59,831 bases of DNA, taken from NCBI GenBank assembly GCA_023425025.1, contig JAFADG010000001.1, positions 1 through 59,831 on the forward strand. The letters run 5' to 3'. This document shows positions 26,467 through 34,310 of the stretch, in pieces. Both the position numbers and the translations under genes were made by a program. The stretch comes from Bacillota bacterium (GTDB lineage: Bacteria > Bacillota > Clostridia > Christensenellales > Aristaeellaceae). Positions within the stretch are counted from its first letter, which is position 1; each line of letters begins with the position of its first letter. Below the pieces are notes generated by a model. It saw nothing but the letters and a program-made list of their open reading frames with translations. It searched no databases and was not told where the DNA came from.

Positions 26467-26629
26467 CTCCTGGCTTCAATTCTTCCGGTTTGTCTTGCTC
26501 TGGCATGGTCCATGTGCAGCGCCCGTCTATAATCTCTTGCTTTGCCCCTGGCACCCTGCCTTGCTGGCAGAGCACTTGCACGCGGCGGACCTTGATGCCC
26601 CAGCGCTCGGCGGCTTGCTGTGCGGTCAT
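26453..26629 (-). CDS. Small MerR/excisionase-like helix-turn-helix protein
   Basis: This 58-residue protein starts MTAQQAAERWGIKVRRVQVLC and continues QQGRVPGAKQ, which is the pattern of short winged helix DNA-binding proteins of the excisionase/MerR type. Its ATG overlaps the preceding stop in an ATGA. It is the last gene of the leftward prophage transcript next to the attachment site, a reasonable place for a factor that acts in excision or local regulation. Confidence 0.7.
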   Translation of the reverse strand: MTAQQAAERWGIKVRRVQVLCQQGRVPGAKQEIIDGRCTWTMPEQDKPEELKPGVKPR

Positions 26630-26790
26630 TCTCCGTTTCCGGCCCTTTCAAGCTCCTCCAGGGTACATCCGGTTTCTTCGAGCATGCGCGCCCGATATTC
26701 TTCTTCCGTCTGCTCATTCTTCTTCGAGCACTTTGTCACAAAGGCCTTTGCGGCGGCCTCTGTTTTGAACCAAGGGGACTTGTCAATCAC
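26626..26790 (-). CDS. Small phage protein with GTG start after an amber codon
   Basis: This 54-residue protein reads VIDKSPWFKTEAAAKAFVTK at the start and is acidic towards its end. The GTG at 26790 has GGGAG eight bases ahead. The same frame is open upstream to an ATG at 26862 with an excellent ribosome site, except for a TAG at 26803-26805. It is therefore either a reinitiating gene or the larger half of a 78-residue protein with a nonsense codon. Function unknown. Confidence 0.6.
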   Translation of the reverse strand: MIDKSPWFKTEAAAKAFVTKCSKKNEQTEEEYRARMLEETGCTLEELERAGNGE

Positions 26791-26802
26791 GGGATTGTCT
26801 CC

Positions 26803-26862
26803 CTACGTCAGCAGGCAAACGCGATAACCGCCCTCTGATGCAAAGATGTCATACTTGTTCAT
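26803..26862 (-). other. 19-codon upstream reading frame ending in TAG
   Basis: An AAAGGAG site followed by ATG starts MNKYDIFASEGGYRVCLLT and a TAG stop, in frame with the gene at 26626-26790. It could be a leader peptide or the 5' end of a broken gene. Confidence 0.5.
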
Positions 26863-26966
26863 GGTGCGCTCCTTTGTACCCGGCCCCCTTTGTGGCCTGT
26901 CGGCTGCGGCTGTCCCGCGACGCCGGACGCTGCCGGCGTTTCGACCCGGTGCCGGCCGGGTCATCG

Positions 26967-27212
26967 TCAGGCGGGTGTGCTCTCGCTAATTTCAATTGCC
27001 TTGGCCAACTTTTCAAGGCTGACTATCGTCAAAATCGTAACCTCGTCATTCGTAAATACCGTTCTCAGCCCAGCAATTGCAGTGTCGCGCGCCTTGATGC
27101 ATTCCGGGTCATAGCCGCGCTTTCCGTAAGCGGGCTTCGTTTCCTTGTCAAACCACGCCTTGGCTTTGATCCATACTTTCAATGCCGCTATTTGTTCAAT
27201 CGTGAACTTCAT
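26967..27212 (-). CDS. Small phage protein driven by a regulated promoter (unknown function)
   Basis: This 81-residue protein starts MKFTIEQIAALKVWIKAKAW and is mostly helical, with KRGYDPECIKARDTAIAGLR in the middle. No known motif is recognised. It is the first gene after a perfect consensus promoter whose spacer is a perfect palindrome, so it is probably repressed or switched by a phage or host regulator. GC-rich hairpins occupy the 104 bases between it and the next gene. Confidence 0.75.
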   Translation of the reverse strand: MKFTIEQIAALKVWIKAKAWFDKETKPAYGKRGYDPECIKARDTAIAGLRTVFTNDEVTILTIVSLEKLAKAIEISESTPA

Positions 27213-27266
27213 GGTTTTTTCTCCCCTTAACCCGCCGGTGATCGGCTGCGGCTATCTCATGACTTT

Positions 27267-27295
27267 ATTATATGCGATGTCGCATAGATTGTCAA
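27267..27295 (-). promoter_or_regulatory. Perfect sigma-A promoter with a palindromic operator in its spacer
   Basis: The minus strand reads TTGACA (27290-27295), 17 bases, TATAAT (27267-27272), a full consensus match. The spacer and -10 edge hold TATGCGA-TG-TCGCATA (27271-27286), a perfect 7-bp inverted repeat. A dimeric repressor bound there would block polymerase. It drives the small genes between the holin and the attachment site. Confidence 0.88.
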
Positions 27296-27330
27296 CACCT
27301 TTTTGCAAAGTTTTTAAATTTATTTCTCCA

Positions 27331-27375
27331 AAAATGAAAACAGCCCCGCTACCGCTCATAACGGCAACGGGGCTT
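27331..27375 (-). terminator. Terminator after the holin gene
   Basis: AGCCCCG and CGGGGCT, with inner ACCG/CGGC pairing, form a long stem. On the minus strand GTTTTCATTTTT follows. It ends the late lytic transcript 5 bases past the holin stop and insulates the next promoter. Confidence 0.85.
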
Positions 27376-27379
27376 AGCT

Positions 27380-27568
27380 TTAGAATGCGCTCGGGTCCGT
27401 GGGGTTGTTCAGCACGCCGAACGTTACAAATAACTGCAACGCGGCGGCAATCAGGCTGTTGATAGTATCGCTCTGCGTAGGGGTGATTGCTTGCAGGATC
27501 ACCAGCAACGAAAGCACCTGAGCGGCCACGGCGGTCCAGAACACCGGGGATTGAAAACGGTTCTGCAT
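27380..27568 (-). CDS. Phage holin-like small membrane protein
   Basis: This 62-residue protein has a hydrophobic segment at residues 8-28 and another at 38-52, and a short polar tail. Size, two membrane segments and position after the endolysin fit a holin, which forms the membrane hole that lets the lysin out. Its gene lies 12 bases downstream of a second membrane lysis protein. Confidence 0.75.
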   Translation of the reverse strand: MQNRFQSPVFWTAVAAQVLSLLVILQAITPTQSDTINSLIAAALQLFVTFGVLNNPTDPSAF

Positions 27569-27580
27569 ATAGTTTCCTTT

Positions 27581-27925
27581 CTACGGCTTCAAGCCGATTT
27601 GAGAGAGTATATAGCCGACTACTGCGCCGACAACGATCATCAGCACGGCCCAGGTAAAGGATTTCCATTTCCCGGCAGGCTCCTGCTCAATGGCGGTGAT
27701 CCTGGTCCCAAGGCCATCCACTTTCTTGTCTACACGGTCTATCGTTTTTCCGACGGCATCAAGGCCGTTTGCAAGGCGTTCAATGACAACGAGTATCCCG
27801 CGCTGCTCTTTCTGCTCCTGCTCTACGCAGTCAAGCCGATCATGGGCGCGTGCGCATGCGTCAGTGTTGAGGGCTGTTTTTTCTTTTAGGTCGATCACTT
27901 CTTCTGTCAGTTTTTGCGTGGTCAT
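27581..27925 (-). CDS. XhlA-like lysis-associated membrane protein
   Basis: This 114-residue protein has a long coiled-coil N-terminal half (residues 1-85, with repeated VIERLANGLD and VDKKVDGL heptads) and one C-terminal membrane helix (SFTWAVLMIVVGAVVGYIL). This layout matches the XhlA/haemolysin-type proteins beside holins in Gram-positive phages. It probably helps deliver or regulate lysis with the neighbouring holin. Confidence 0.75.
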   Translation of the reverse strand: MTTQKLTEEVIDLKEKTALNTDACARAHDRLDCVEQEQKEQRGILVVIERLANGLDAVGKTIDRVDKKVDGLGTRITAIEQEPAGKWKSFTWAVLMIVVGAVVGYILSQIGLKP

Positions 27926-27996
27926 AACCCTTCGTCCTTTGCATCAAAATAGGCCCCTGCGCGGCCTGTACAAGGCTCTCTGATCTGGTGGCACAT

Positions 27997-28899
27997 TTAC
28001 CCCGCCGCCTTTGTCGCGCCTGCGTACGCCACCAACAGCGCGTCAGCCTGGGCCTGTGTGAGGCCCGGCACGGTGACGGTGTACACATCGTCGGCAGGCG
28101 GGGTAACGTCTGGCTCTTTGAGCAGCGCCGCCCATGTGGCCAGGCCGCAGATGCCGTCAACGGTTAGCCCGTTTAATCCCTGAAACTGCTTGACTGCCGT
28201 TTCGGTTTCGGTGCCAAAATCGCCATCAGCGCCGTACTTGGGTAACTGCACGCCGTGCATCAGCAAGAGGCCCTGCATCTCGACCACCAGCAGTCCTTTT
28301 GCACCCTTTCGGATTTGAGGATGATCAGTGTCAACCGGTAATGTAGGTGTGGTAGGCATAATGACTTCCCCTCCTTCATCCAGCCCCCGTAGGCGTGCCC
28401 AATGGCTAAACGCCCTCCCGGCCATGCTGCGGCGCACAACGCCGTACTGATGCCCCAGGGCCTCCGCTTCCGTTCCGTCGCCAAGGCATACGGCGACGTG
28501 CTCCATCTTCTTTGTGGATGCATCCCACCTGAACAGAAAGATTGCCCGGCTATCGGCGGGCAACGTGTCTATGGTGCCCTTGGCTTCCCATATGTCCTGG
28601 TTCCATTGGCTGGTAGCGCCGGACACCAGTTTGTACCCTACGGCGGCGGCGCAAACTCGGGAAAGCTGGGCGCAGTCATAGCACTTTTTGCCGATCCATT
28701 GGGGGCCGTATTTTCTAATCTTGTCAGCATAGGCCGGATAGGCTTTGGCTTGCTGGTCAATATACTTTTGCGAGCACACCCAGCCCGTAGCGCCCATGAT
28801 GTAGCCGCATTTGACTTTGGCGGCGGGCGGAGTGCCGATATAGGCATCAGCCGGGCAGCGGTCAAGGGCGGCCTGTACGATCAAGGACCGTTTATCCAT
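27997..28899 (-). CDS. Endolysin: NlpC/P60-type peptidase with peptidoglycan-binding domain
   Basis: This 300-residue lysin has a papain-like NlpC/P60 domain (about residues 10-165) with the catalytic Cys in CYDCAQLSRV and a His in EHVAVCLGDGT. A peptidoglycan-binding type 1 repeat follows at about 195-255 (GADGDFGTETETAVKQFQ). It should cut peptide bonds of the cell wall at the end of infection. The ATG at 28899 follows GGAGTGAAAAAC; an in-frame start six codons earlier is weaker. The C-terminal 40 residues are a linker and a short helix. Confidence 0.88.
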   Translation of the reverse strand: MDKRSLIVQAALDRCPADAYIGTPPAAKVKCGYIMGATGWVCSQKYIDQQAKAYPAYADKIRKYGPQWIGKKCYDCAQLSRVCAAAVGYKLVSGATSQWNQDIWEAKGTIDTLPADSRAIFLFRWDASTKKMEHVAVCLGDGTEAEALGHQYGVVRRSMAGRAFSHWARLRGLDEGGEVIMPTTPTLPVDTDHPQIRKGAKGLLVVEMQGLLLMHGVQLPKYGADGDFGTETETAVKQFQGLNGLTVDGICGLATWAALLKEPDVTPPADDVYTVTVPGLTQAQADALLVAYAGATKAAG

Positions 28900-28915
28900 G
28901 TTTTTCACTCCATTC

Positions 28916-28940
28916 AAAAGGCGGGGATTGCTCCCCGCCC
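28916..28940 (-). terminator. Terminator between XkdX-like gene and endolysin
   Basis: GGCGGGG pairs with CCCCGCC around a 6-base loop; on the minus strand TTTTGAAT follows. It lies between the tail genes and the lysis cassette and may reduce early lysin expression. Confidence 0.7.
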
Positions 28941-28956
28941 ATGCTGGCCATCCATT

Positions 28957-29106
28957 TTACCGATTGATAAGGTCCTGGCGGCCCTCGGCAATCAGGATAG
29001 CGTCCACATCATCCTGATAGCGCTTGTACAGGGGGATGCTAAACACAGCAGCGTAATCCTGCTGGCCATCCATGATTTTCTGGGCGATATACATAGCCAT
29101 TTTCAT
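28957..29106 (-). CDS. XkdX-family small phage protein
   Basis: This 49-residue protein, starting MKMAMYIAQKIMDGQQDY and containing PLYKRYQDDVDAIL, has the size and place of XkdX-type proteins that follow tail-fibre genes in Gram-positive phages. GGAGGTGAA precedes the ATG, which overlaps the upstream stop. Its role in the virion is not known. Confidence 0.7.
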   Translation of the reverse strand: MKMAMYIAQKIMDGQQDYAAVFSIPLYKRYQDDVDAILIAEGRQDLINR

Positions 29107-29387
29107 AATTCACCTCCTTGTAACATTGTTGGGATAATAAAAAAAAGAAGCTCCTCCAGTACAGCGTCCTGTATTGCCAGCTGCTGCCGTAGCCTCTCTG
29201 TTTCACTGATTGGCGTGAGGGCGGGCTGCACCGCATTCCCCGACTCATCATATAGGGGTTGGTAGGACCCGTAGCCATCGCAACGATCACCTTTATAGTC
29301 ATAACTTCCGTCATTGTGCACAGCAGTTATGGCTACTTCCGATCTCCCGTCAAAACCAGGCAGCAAAATATCGATATACCTTTTCAT
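29103..29387 (-). CDS. Small tail-associated protein (unknown function)
   Basis: This 94-residue protein has a beta-rich N-terminal half (MKRYIDILLPGFDG) and a helical tail ending in a hydrophobic stretch (VLEELLFFIIPTM). It lies between the tail-spike gene and the XkdX-like gene. No motif is recognised; placement suggests an accessory of the tail tip. Confidence 0.7.
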   Translation of the reverse strand: MKRYIDILLPGFDGRSEVAITAVHNDGSYDYKGDRCDGYGSYQPLYDESGNAVQPALTPISETERLRQQLAIQDAVLEELLFFIIPTMLQGGEL

Positions 29388-29401
29388 TCGCTCACCTCAC
29401 C

Positions 29402-32400
29402 TCACGAATAGGTTACAACCAGTTCGCCGTACACATCATAGCGCCCATAACCGCCAGAACTCCTAAACCCGAACCCTTTGCACGTTCCGTTATTGAGGTT
29501 GGTAATTGCGCTCGAGTTTAGGGTGATCGTCACCTCCTCGTTTGGCCTTACTGATACAGTATCTGCGGCCTGAGCAAACATAATTGTATTCGGTGCGCCG
29601 CTTGGAGCAGATGTTAAATTGTGCTGATGCAGGTTACACGAGATCGCCCCGGAGCCTCCGGTAGTAGCATCTCTGCGGATTTTGAGTGTGGCCGCAGTGA
29701 TTGTTTTACCTGACGGCCTGTCGCTAACGATGTTCGCTGCTCCGGTAAGCAAAAATACCCCGAATACGTAAAATACCGTATAGCCCCAGTCCTCTACATA
29801 TTCGCCCCATGACCCTTGTCTTGGCTTTCCAGCAGACCACGATACGCTGCTTGATCCGCTGGTTTCAGCTTTTGCGGCATATCCGGTGCTGATTGCGTAA
29901 GACTTCACGCTTGGCGGAGACGGCGTTGTCCCGTCTGTCGGGGTATTGGTTGCGGTCCCTTGAATTCTGCCGTTAAATTGCGTTGCGCCGCCTGATGCTC
30001 CAAACGGGCAAGTAGCGTTGAGGGACATGTCAGAATTATTCTCGACGTACGCGCCCCATCCAAGGTTTGAAAGCGTGGTATAGTCACCACCAGAAACGCC
30101 GCCCTTGCAGCTGCGTATATCGATCTTACAGTTACCTGAACCAAATAAGGCGAAATTATTGGTTCTGTCTACGGTTACATTTGTTACGGTGAGCGCGCTT
30201 GCATTGACGCAATACACCGCAGCATATGTTCCATCGCCGGCGCTGGGCCTTGCTTTGCCGGATATGTGCAGATTGACCATTTCGACGCACGAAGCCTCAA
30301 CCAAAACGGCATAGTTCGAACCGGTGGCTATGATATTTGTGGTGTTTTGAGCATCTGCATACATGCGCACATTGCCGCAATTTCGAAAAATGATCGATCC
30401 TGTAAGGTTCGTCCCTGCTGAGAGTTTGATATTTAGGCGGGCCCCAAGAAATACGGGCACAACCACATCCTCGGTGATATCGCCAGATAGGGTTAGTGTG
30501 CTTTCAGCGAGTAACCACTTACCAATGTTGTTAAGTGACGCTTGGAACCCGCCCGCCCACGGTATCGTTTCCCCCGCAAATGTGTTCGGGACGTCGCCTA
30601 TGATTTTGGTGAATACGCCGATGTCCGCTCCCAGCCGACCGTTCGCAACCTCAAGCATAGTCATCGTTTTTGCGAGGTTTTGGATCGTGAACAAGTCTGT
30701 TGCAATATCAACGCTCGCCCCCTCAAGCGCCATTGTGCCGCCTGTTACCATACGGAGCGCGTTATCAAGTATCTGGATATACGACATTCGTACACCGCTC
30801 GCAGGATCATATGGGGAAACCGTCCACCCTGCACCTTTGTTTCCCTGCGACAGGCAGATATCTGTAACGTATGTATAATATGTTGGATTGAAAAACCTTA
30901 AACTACAGTTATACATGTCGGTTGTTACAGACGATAGCGGGGTGTGGATGACCCATTCAAACTGGGTCAAGTTGCTTGTGACGGTAAATGTGGTTTGCGG
31001 GAGTGTGTCAGGGTACAGGTCAACCACCAGCGTTTCACTTGCTCCTGCGCAGACCGCCTTGAAAGACAAGACGTAGTCCGTGTTTGGCAGAAGATGTAAT
31101 TGCAACGGGGAACCGCTGCCTATTTCCGCAACCGACGCGCCCCCGCCAGGTATTTCTAGCCCATACTTGCAGAGCGGTTTTAACACATAATTCGTCATAA
31201 GGTACGTCGAATTATCTATCCATGGTGCGGAAAGGTGCTTGCCGATCAGGTTTGTTCCGCTGACGTTAACGGCATTAGTGGCCATCAGCGTCAATGCCGC
31301 TTTCGCCGGCGCGCTGATGTTGGTGGTTTCAACCGCGCCGGCTGCAATATGCCCGGACTGGATTTTTCCAATAAGAGCCGAACCGCCCATAATTTCATCT
31401 ACATCCAGGCAGTCCGCCGTGATGCTTGACTTTATCAGCTTTTCCCCGGCATCAAGGGAGAGATCGGCAATGTTGTCGTTGCTCACTTGCGTCAAGGTGG
31501 CAATCACGTTGCCTTCACCATCCACGGTCAGACGGTAGAATGCGCCATCATCGCCACGCACCATGAGTTTTCCTGCCGTCAGATCAACGATATTTGCTTC
31601 CGTTACCGTAAGCCGGCTCATGTGGATCTTCCCGCCCAACAGTTCTTCAAAAATCGCGGTGTTGCCTATGACGTCTTTTACCTTCAAGAAGTCGATGCCC
31701 GCTTCCGCAATTTTGGCATTTGTGACCGATAGATTGGCTAGTATGCCGCTTTCCGCCGTAATCGTTCCTACGGCCATTTCATCGGCGGTGATTGCTCGCG
31801 CTGCTATCTGATCCGCTGTAATGGTCTTCGCTGCTATCTGATCCGCAGTGATGGCATGGGCTTTGATTTTATTCGCATCAAGCGACTCGGTTTCTATTCT
31901 TTCGGCGGAAAGAAAACCCGTATTGATCTTGCCGGCGTCCAGGTTTCCTATGTGCGCATTAAGCACCGAAAGCGCCTGAAAATGTGAGCTCCCCACGCTT
32001 CCCGGCACCAGTTTATTCCCTGATATGCCCATGCTGGGCAACTGGAACCCCGCCACAGCGCCAAGGTCCGCACCGTTCTTGATGCTGCCCATGTTGATTT
32101 TGATATACCGGCCTAGAATAGCGTCGAACTCATACCCGACAACCTGCGTCTTGTAGTCCAGCCCCAGCCGGCTATGACGTACAGTCACGGTGTCGTAAAG
32201 GAATACTTGCTGCAATCCCTTGTACTGCTTGTATTCTTCCGTGTCGCCCAGGTGAATGAAGTCCACCGTGATTTCCGGGTCTATGAGGTCACAGCCCTTG
32301 TCAAACTCCGCTTGCGCCGCCTCTCGCATCTTGGTATTTGCCTGCTCCAGCGTCATCCCGGGATCATCACCGGACGCCGCCTTGACTTTGGCGTCCTGCA

Positions 32401-33577
32401 CATCCAGGGGCACGGCGCGGACCGTGGGGTATTCGCCTATATAGGGGCTGTCTATGCATTCTTCCGGCAGCAGAATGGGCTTTCCGTCCGCATCGTACCC
32501 GATGGGCATAATACGGGTAATGGCCGCTTCGTCGTTTGCCTTGCTGGTGATCCCCAGCAGGTTCTTGCCGTACTCGATGACTACGCCCCGGTCACGCTCC
32601 ACATTTTGCAGCAGAAAGATGTCGTAGTTGTCGCGCACAAGCTGTGCCTGAAGCTTTGGAACCGCCCCGTTGTCAGGGTCGTGTATGACTTCTATGGCGT
32701 TCTTGCGGGCCCATTCGGCGGTGATCTCGTCCGTGATATTAGTGTAGTAACTGAAATCATGCTCATTCAGACAGTCCGCCGACATGGCAATCAGCGCCGC
32801 TTGCAGGTCTGCGCTGGCCGGGTTGTATGATTTGATCAAGTTCCCGATCTGGTCATAATGGATGTGCCTTGCGCTGGCTTTCACCGTCTTTGCGTTATCA
32901 TCAATCTGCACATCGTAAATGCGGAACACTTGGTCACGTATCTGGCGCGGAGGAACGGCGGTGTTATAGGCCGGCTGCGCCGATAAAAAAGGCTCCGTGC
33001 GCTTGTAGGCGATGGAGCTTTTTTGCATATATCCCGTTGTGCCGTCCGGCGTGGTGATCTGGATCCAGGTGCTATTTTCATCCTTGTGGTAAATGACTTC
33101 CGTATACTGTTTCAGCTTTTGTATCCGTTTGCTGCCGGTAGTGATCTTTATCCAAAATCCCCCTGGCGGCGCTACGCTGTAGTGTATATCACTATCCCAG
33201 CGATAACTTTTCCCGCCGTAATTGACCTTTGCACCCTTGTTATACGTGCTCCCGCTGTTCCAACTGCTATATCCGGTGCTAGGCTTGGTGTATACGCTTC
33301 CGGTGGACGCCGTAACTTCCCAAATGATGTGTTCAGCGCTTTCCCCGCGCGCCTCCGCGCTTTGCTGAATGAGCGGCGTTTCCCGTTCCGGTACCGGCGC
33401 TTTAATCAAAAACCCCCGCTGTAGCATTTGCCAGCGGAGGTCATCATCAAGCGGGTGCTCTATTTCCAGGCTGTAATCCCCGCCTGCCTGCTCTTTGACG
33501 ATGCAGGCTGTCGGCAGGAGCACGCCTAAGCCGTTGTTGCTTAAATCCTGGGTGTCAGGGCTGTATGCCGTGATCAA
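29402..33577 (-). CDS. Tail-tip/receptor-binding protein with endopeptidase-tail start and beta-helix end
   Basis: This 1391-residue protein begins like the Tal/prophage endopeptidase-tail family (residues 1-500, with LGVLLPTACIVKEQAGGDYSLEIEH). An inserted segment near 110-200 looks like a chitin-binding-type repeat (YNKGAKVNYGGKSYRWDS) followed by an SH3-like stretch. A coiled region near 540-640 repeats ADQIAAKTITADQIAARAITADE. The C-terminal 400 residues look like a parallel beta-helix that would bind or cut a surface glycan. This is the usual layout of a siphovirus tail spike for host recognition. Confidence 0.85.
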   Translation of the reverse strand: MITAYSPDTQDLSNNGLGVLLPTACIVKEQAGGDYSLEIEHPLDDDLRWQMLQRGFLIKAPVPERETPLIQQSAEARGESAEHIIWEVTASTGSVYTKPSTGYSSWNSGSTYNKGAKVNYGGKSYRWDSDIHYSVAPPGGFWIKITTGSKRIQKLKQYTEVIYHKDENSTWIQITTPDGTTGYMQKSSIAYKRTEPFLSAQPAYNTAVPPRQIRDQVFRIYDVQIDDNAKTVKASARHIHYDQIGNLIKSYNPASADLQAALIAMSADCLNEHDFSYYTNITDEITAEWARKNAIEVIHDPDNGAVPKLQAQLVRDNYDIFLLQNVERDRGVVIEYGKNLLGITSKANDEAAITRIMPIGYDADGKPILLPEECIDSPYIGEYPTVRAVPLDVQDAKVKAASGDDPGMTLEQANTKMREAAQAEFDKGCDLIDPEITVDFIHLGDTEEYKQYKGLQQVFLYDTVTVRHSRLGLDYKTQVVGYEFDAILGRYIKINMGSIKNGADLGAVAGFQLPSMGISGNKLVPGSVGSSHFQALSVLNAHIGNLDAGKINTGFLSAERIETESLDANKIKAHAITADQIAAKTITADQIAARAITADEMAVGTITAESGILANLSVTNAKIAEAGIDFLKVKDVIGNTAIFEELLGGKIHMSRLTVTEANIVDLTAGKLMVRGDDGAFYRLTVDGEGNVIATLTQVSNDNIADLSLDAGEKLIKSSITADCLDVDEIMGGSALIGKIQSGHIAAGAVETTNISAPAKAALTLMATNAVNVSGTNLIGKHLSAPWIDNSTYLMTNYVLKPLCKYGLEIPGGGASVAEIGSGSPLQLHLLPNTDYVLSFKAVCAGASETLVVDLYPDTLPQTTFTVTSNLTQFEWVIHTPLSSVTTDMYNCSLRFFNPTYYTYVTDICLSQGNKGAGWTVSPYDPASGVRMSYIQILDNALRMVTGGTMALEGASVDIATDLFTIQNLAKTMTMLEVANGRLGADIGVFTKIIGDVPNTFAGETIPWAGGFQASLNNIGKWLLAESTLTLSGDITEDVVVPVFLGARLNIKLSAGTNLTGSIIFRNCGNVRMYADAQNTTNIIATGSNYAVLVEASCVEMVNLHISGKARPSAGDGTYAAVYCVNASALTVTNVTVDRTNNFALFGSGNCKIDIRSCKGGVSGGDYTTLSNLGWGAYVENNSDMSLNATCPFGASGGATQFNGRIQGTATNTPTDGTTPSPPSVKSYAISTGYAAKAETSGSSSVSWSAGKPRQGSWGEYVEDWGYTVFYVFGVFLLTGAANIVSDRPSGKTITAATLKIRRDATTGGSGAISCNLHQHNLTSAPSGAPNTIMFAQAADTVSVRPNEEVTITLNSSAITNLNNGTCKGFGFRSSGGYGRYDVYGELVVTYS

Positions 33578-33589
33578 GTTATCACATCC

Positions 33590-34306
33590 TTATAACCATC
33601 GCCAGTTAGGCGTTATGGTCACTTTTGTAACGCTTCCCGTCCAGTGCACAGAACTGACGCCCGCCGGCAGGCTTATGAGGCTGAAATTCCCGGTCACTTG
33701 GTTGTTGATCAGCGCCGTTTTGTCCAGATTGAAGCAATCCGGCAGCGTGCAATCGATGATGATCCCGCCGGATATATCATTCAATTCGATGTACACGCCG
33801 CCTACCGTAAGCGTAATGTCCCCGCTTCCTTCAACCTTGATAATGGGCTTTGATGCGACCGTACCGGGATTCGTTATGCTTTGCCCGCTGACGGTCCTTT
33901 CAATGTCAGCATCCGCGACAGCCTGATATTTGAATGGCTCTACCACAAACGGCGCGGTAAAGGACCGGTGCTCATAGTTGGCCAGCAGCTTATCAAGGCT
34001 TATCTGGTTGTCAACCCTCGCTATATACGCCTTTGTGGGCTCATTTGAGAAAACCACGCGCCCGCCGCCCCGCAGCCACGCAAGAAAGGCGTCCTTGCTG
34101 GCGCTGGGGCGCAGGTAACACTGGCACGGTTTGGCGTAGCTGTCGTATATGTCTTCCCCTTCGGTGAAATGATACGCGCCCGGGCGGCCCGTCGCCACCT
34201 TTTCCAATACCCTTTCCTTGGGGCGGATAATGGGCGGGAGGTTTGTCACCACCACGCCCATTACCCTGCTGTCTATCCCTTTCCAAAAGAAATACGGTTC
34301 CGCCAT
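33590..34306 (-). CDS. Distal tail protein (Dit-like)
   Basis: This 238-residue protein reads FFWKGIDSRVMGVVVTNLPP at its start, matching the N-terminal domain of Dit proteins, which form the hub between tail tube and tip. The ATG at 34306 follows GGGGTGATGAC. It sits between tape measure and tail-tip genes as expected. Confidence 0.85.
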   Translation of the reverse strand: MAEPYFFWKGIDSRVMGVVVTNLPPIIRPKERVLEKVATGRPGAYHFTEGEDIYDSYAKPCQCYLRPSASKDAFLAWLRGGGRVVFSNEPTKAYIARVDNQISLDKLLANYEHRSFTAPFVVEPFKYQAVADADIERTVSGQSITNPGTVASKPIIKVEGSGDITLTVGGVYIELNDISGGIIIDCTLPDCFNLDKTALINNQVTGNFSLISLPAGVSSVHWTGSVTKVTITPNWRWL

Positions 34307-34310
34307 GTCA

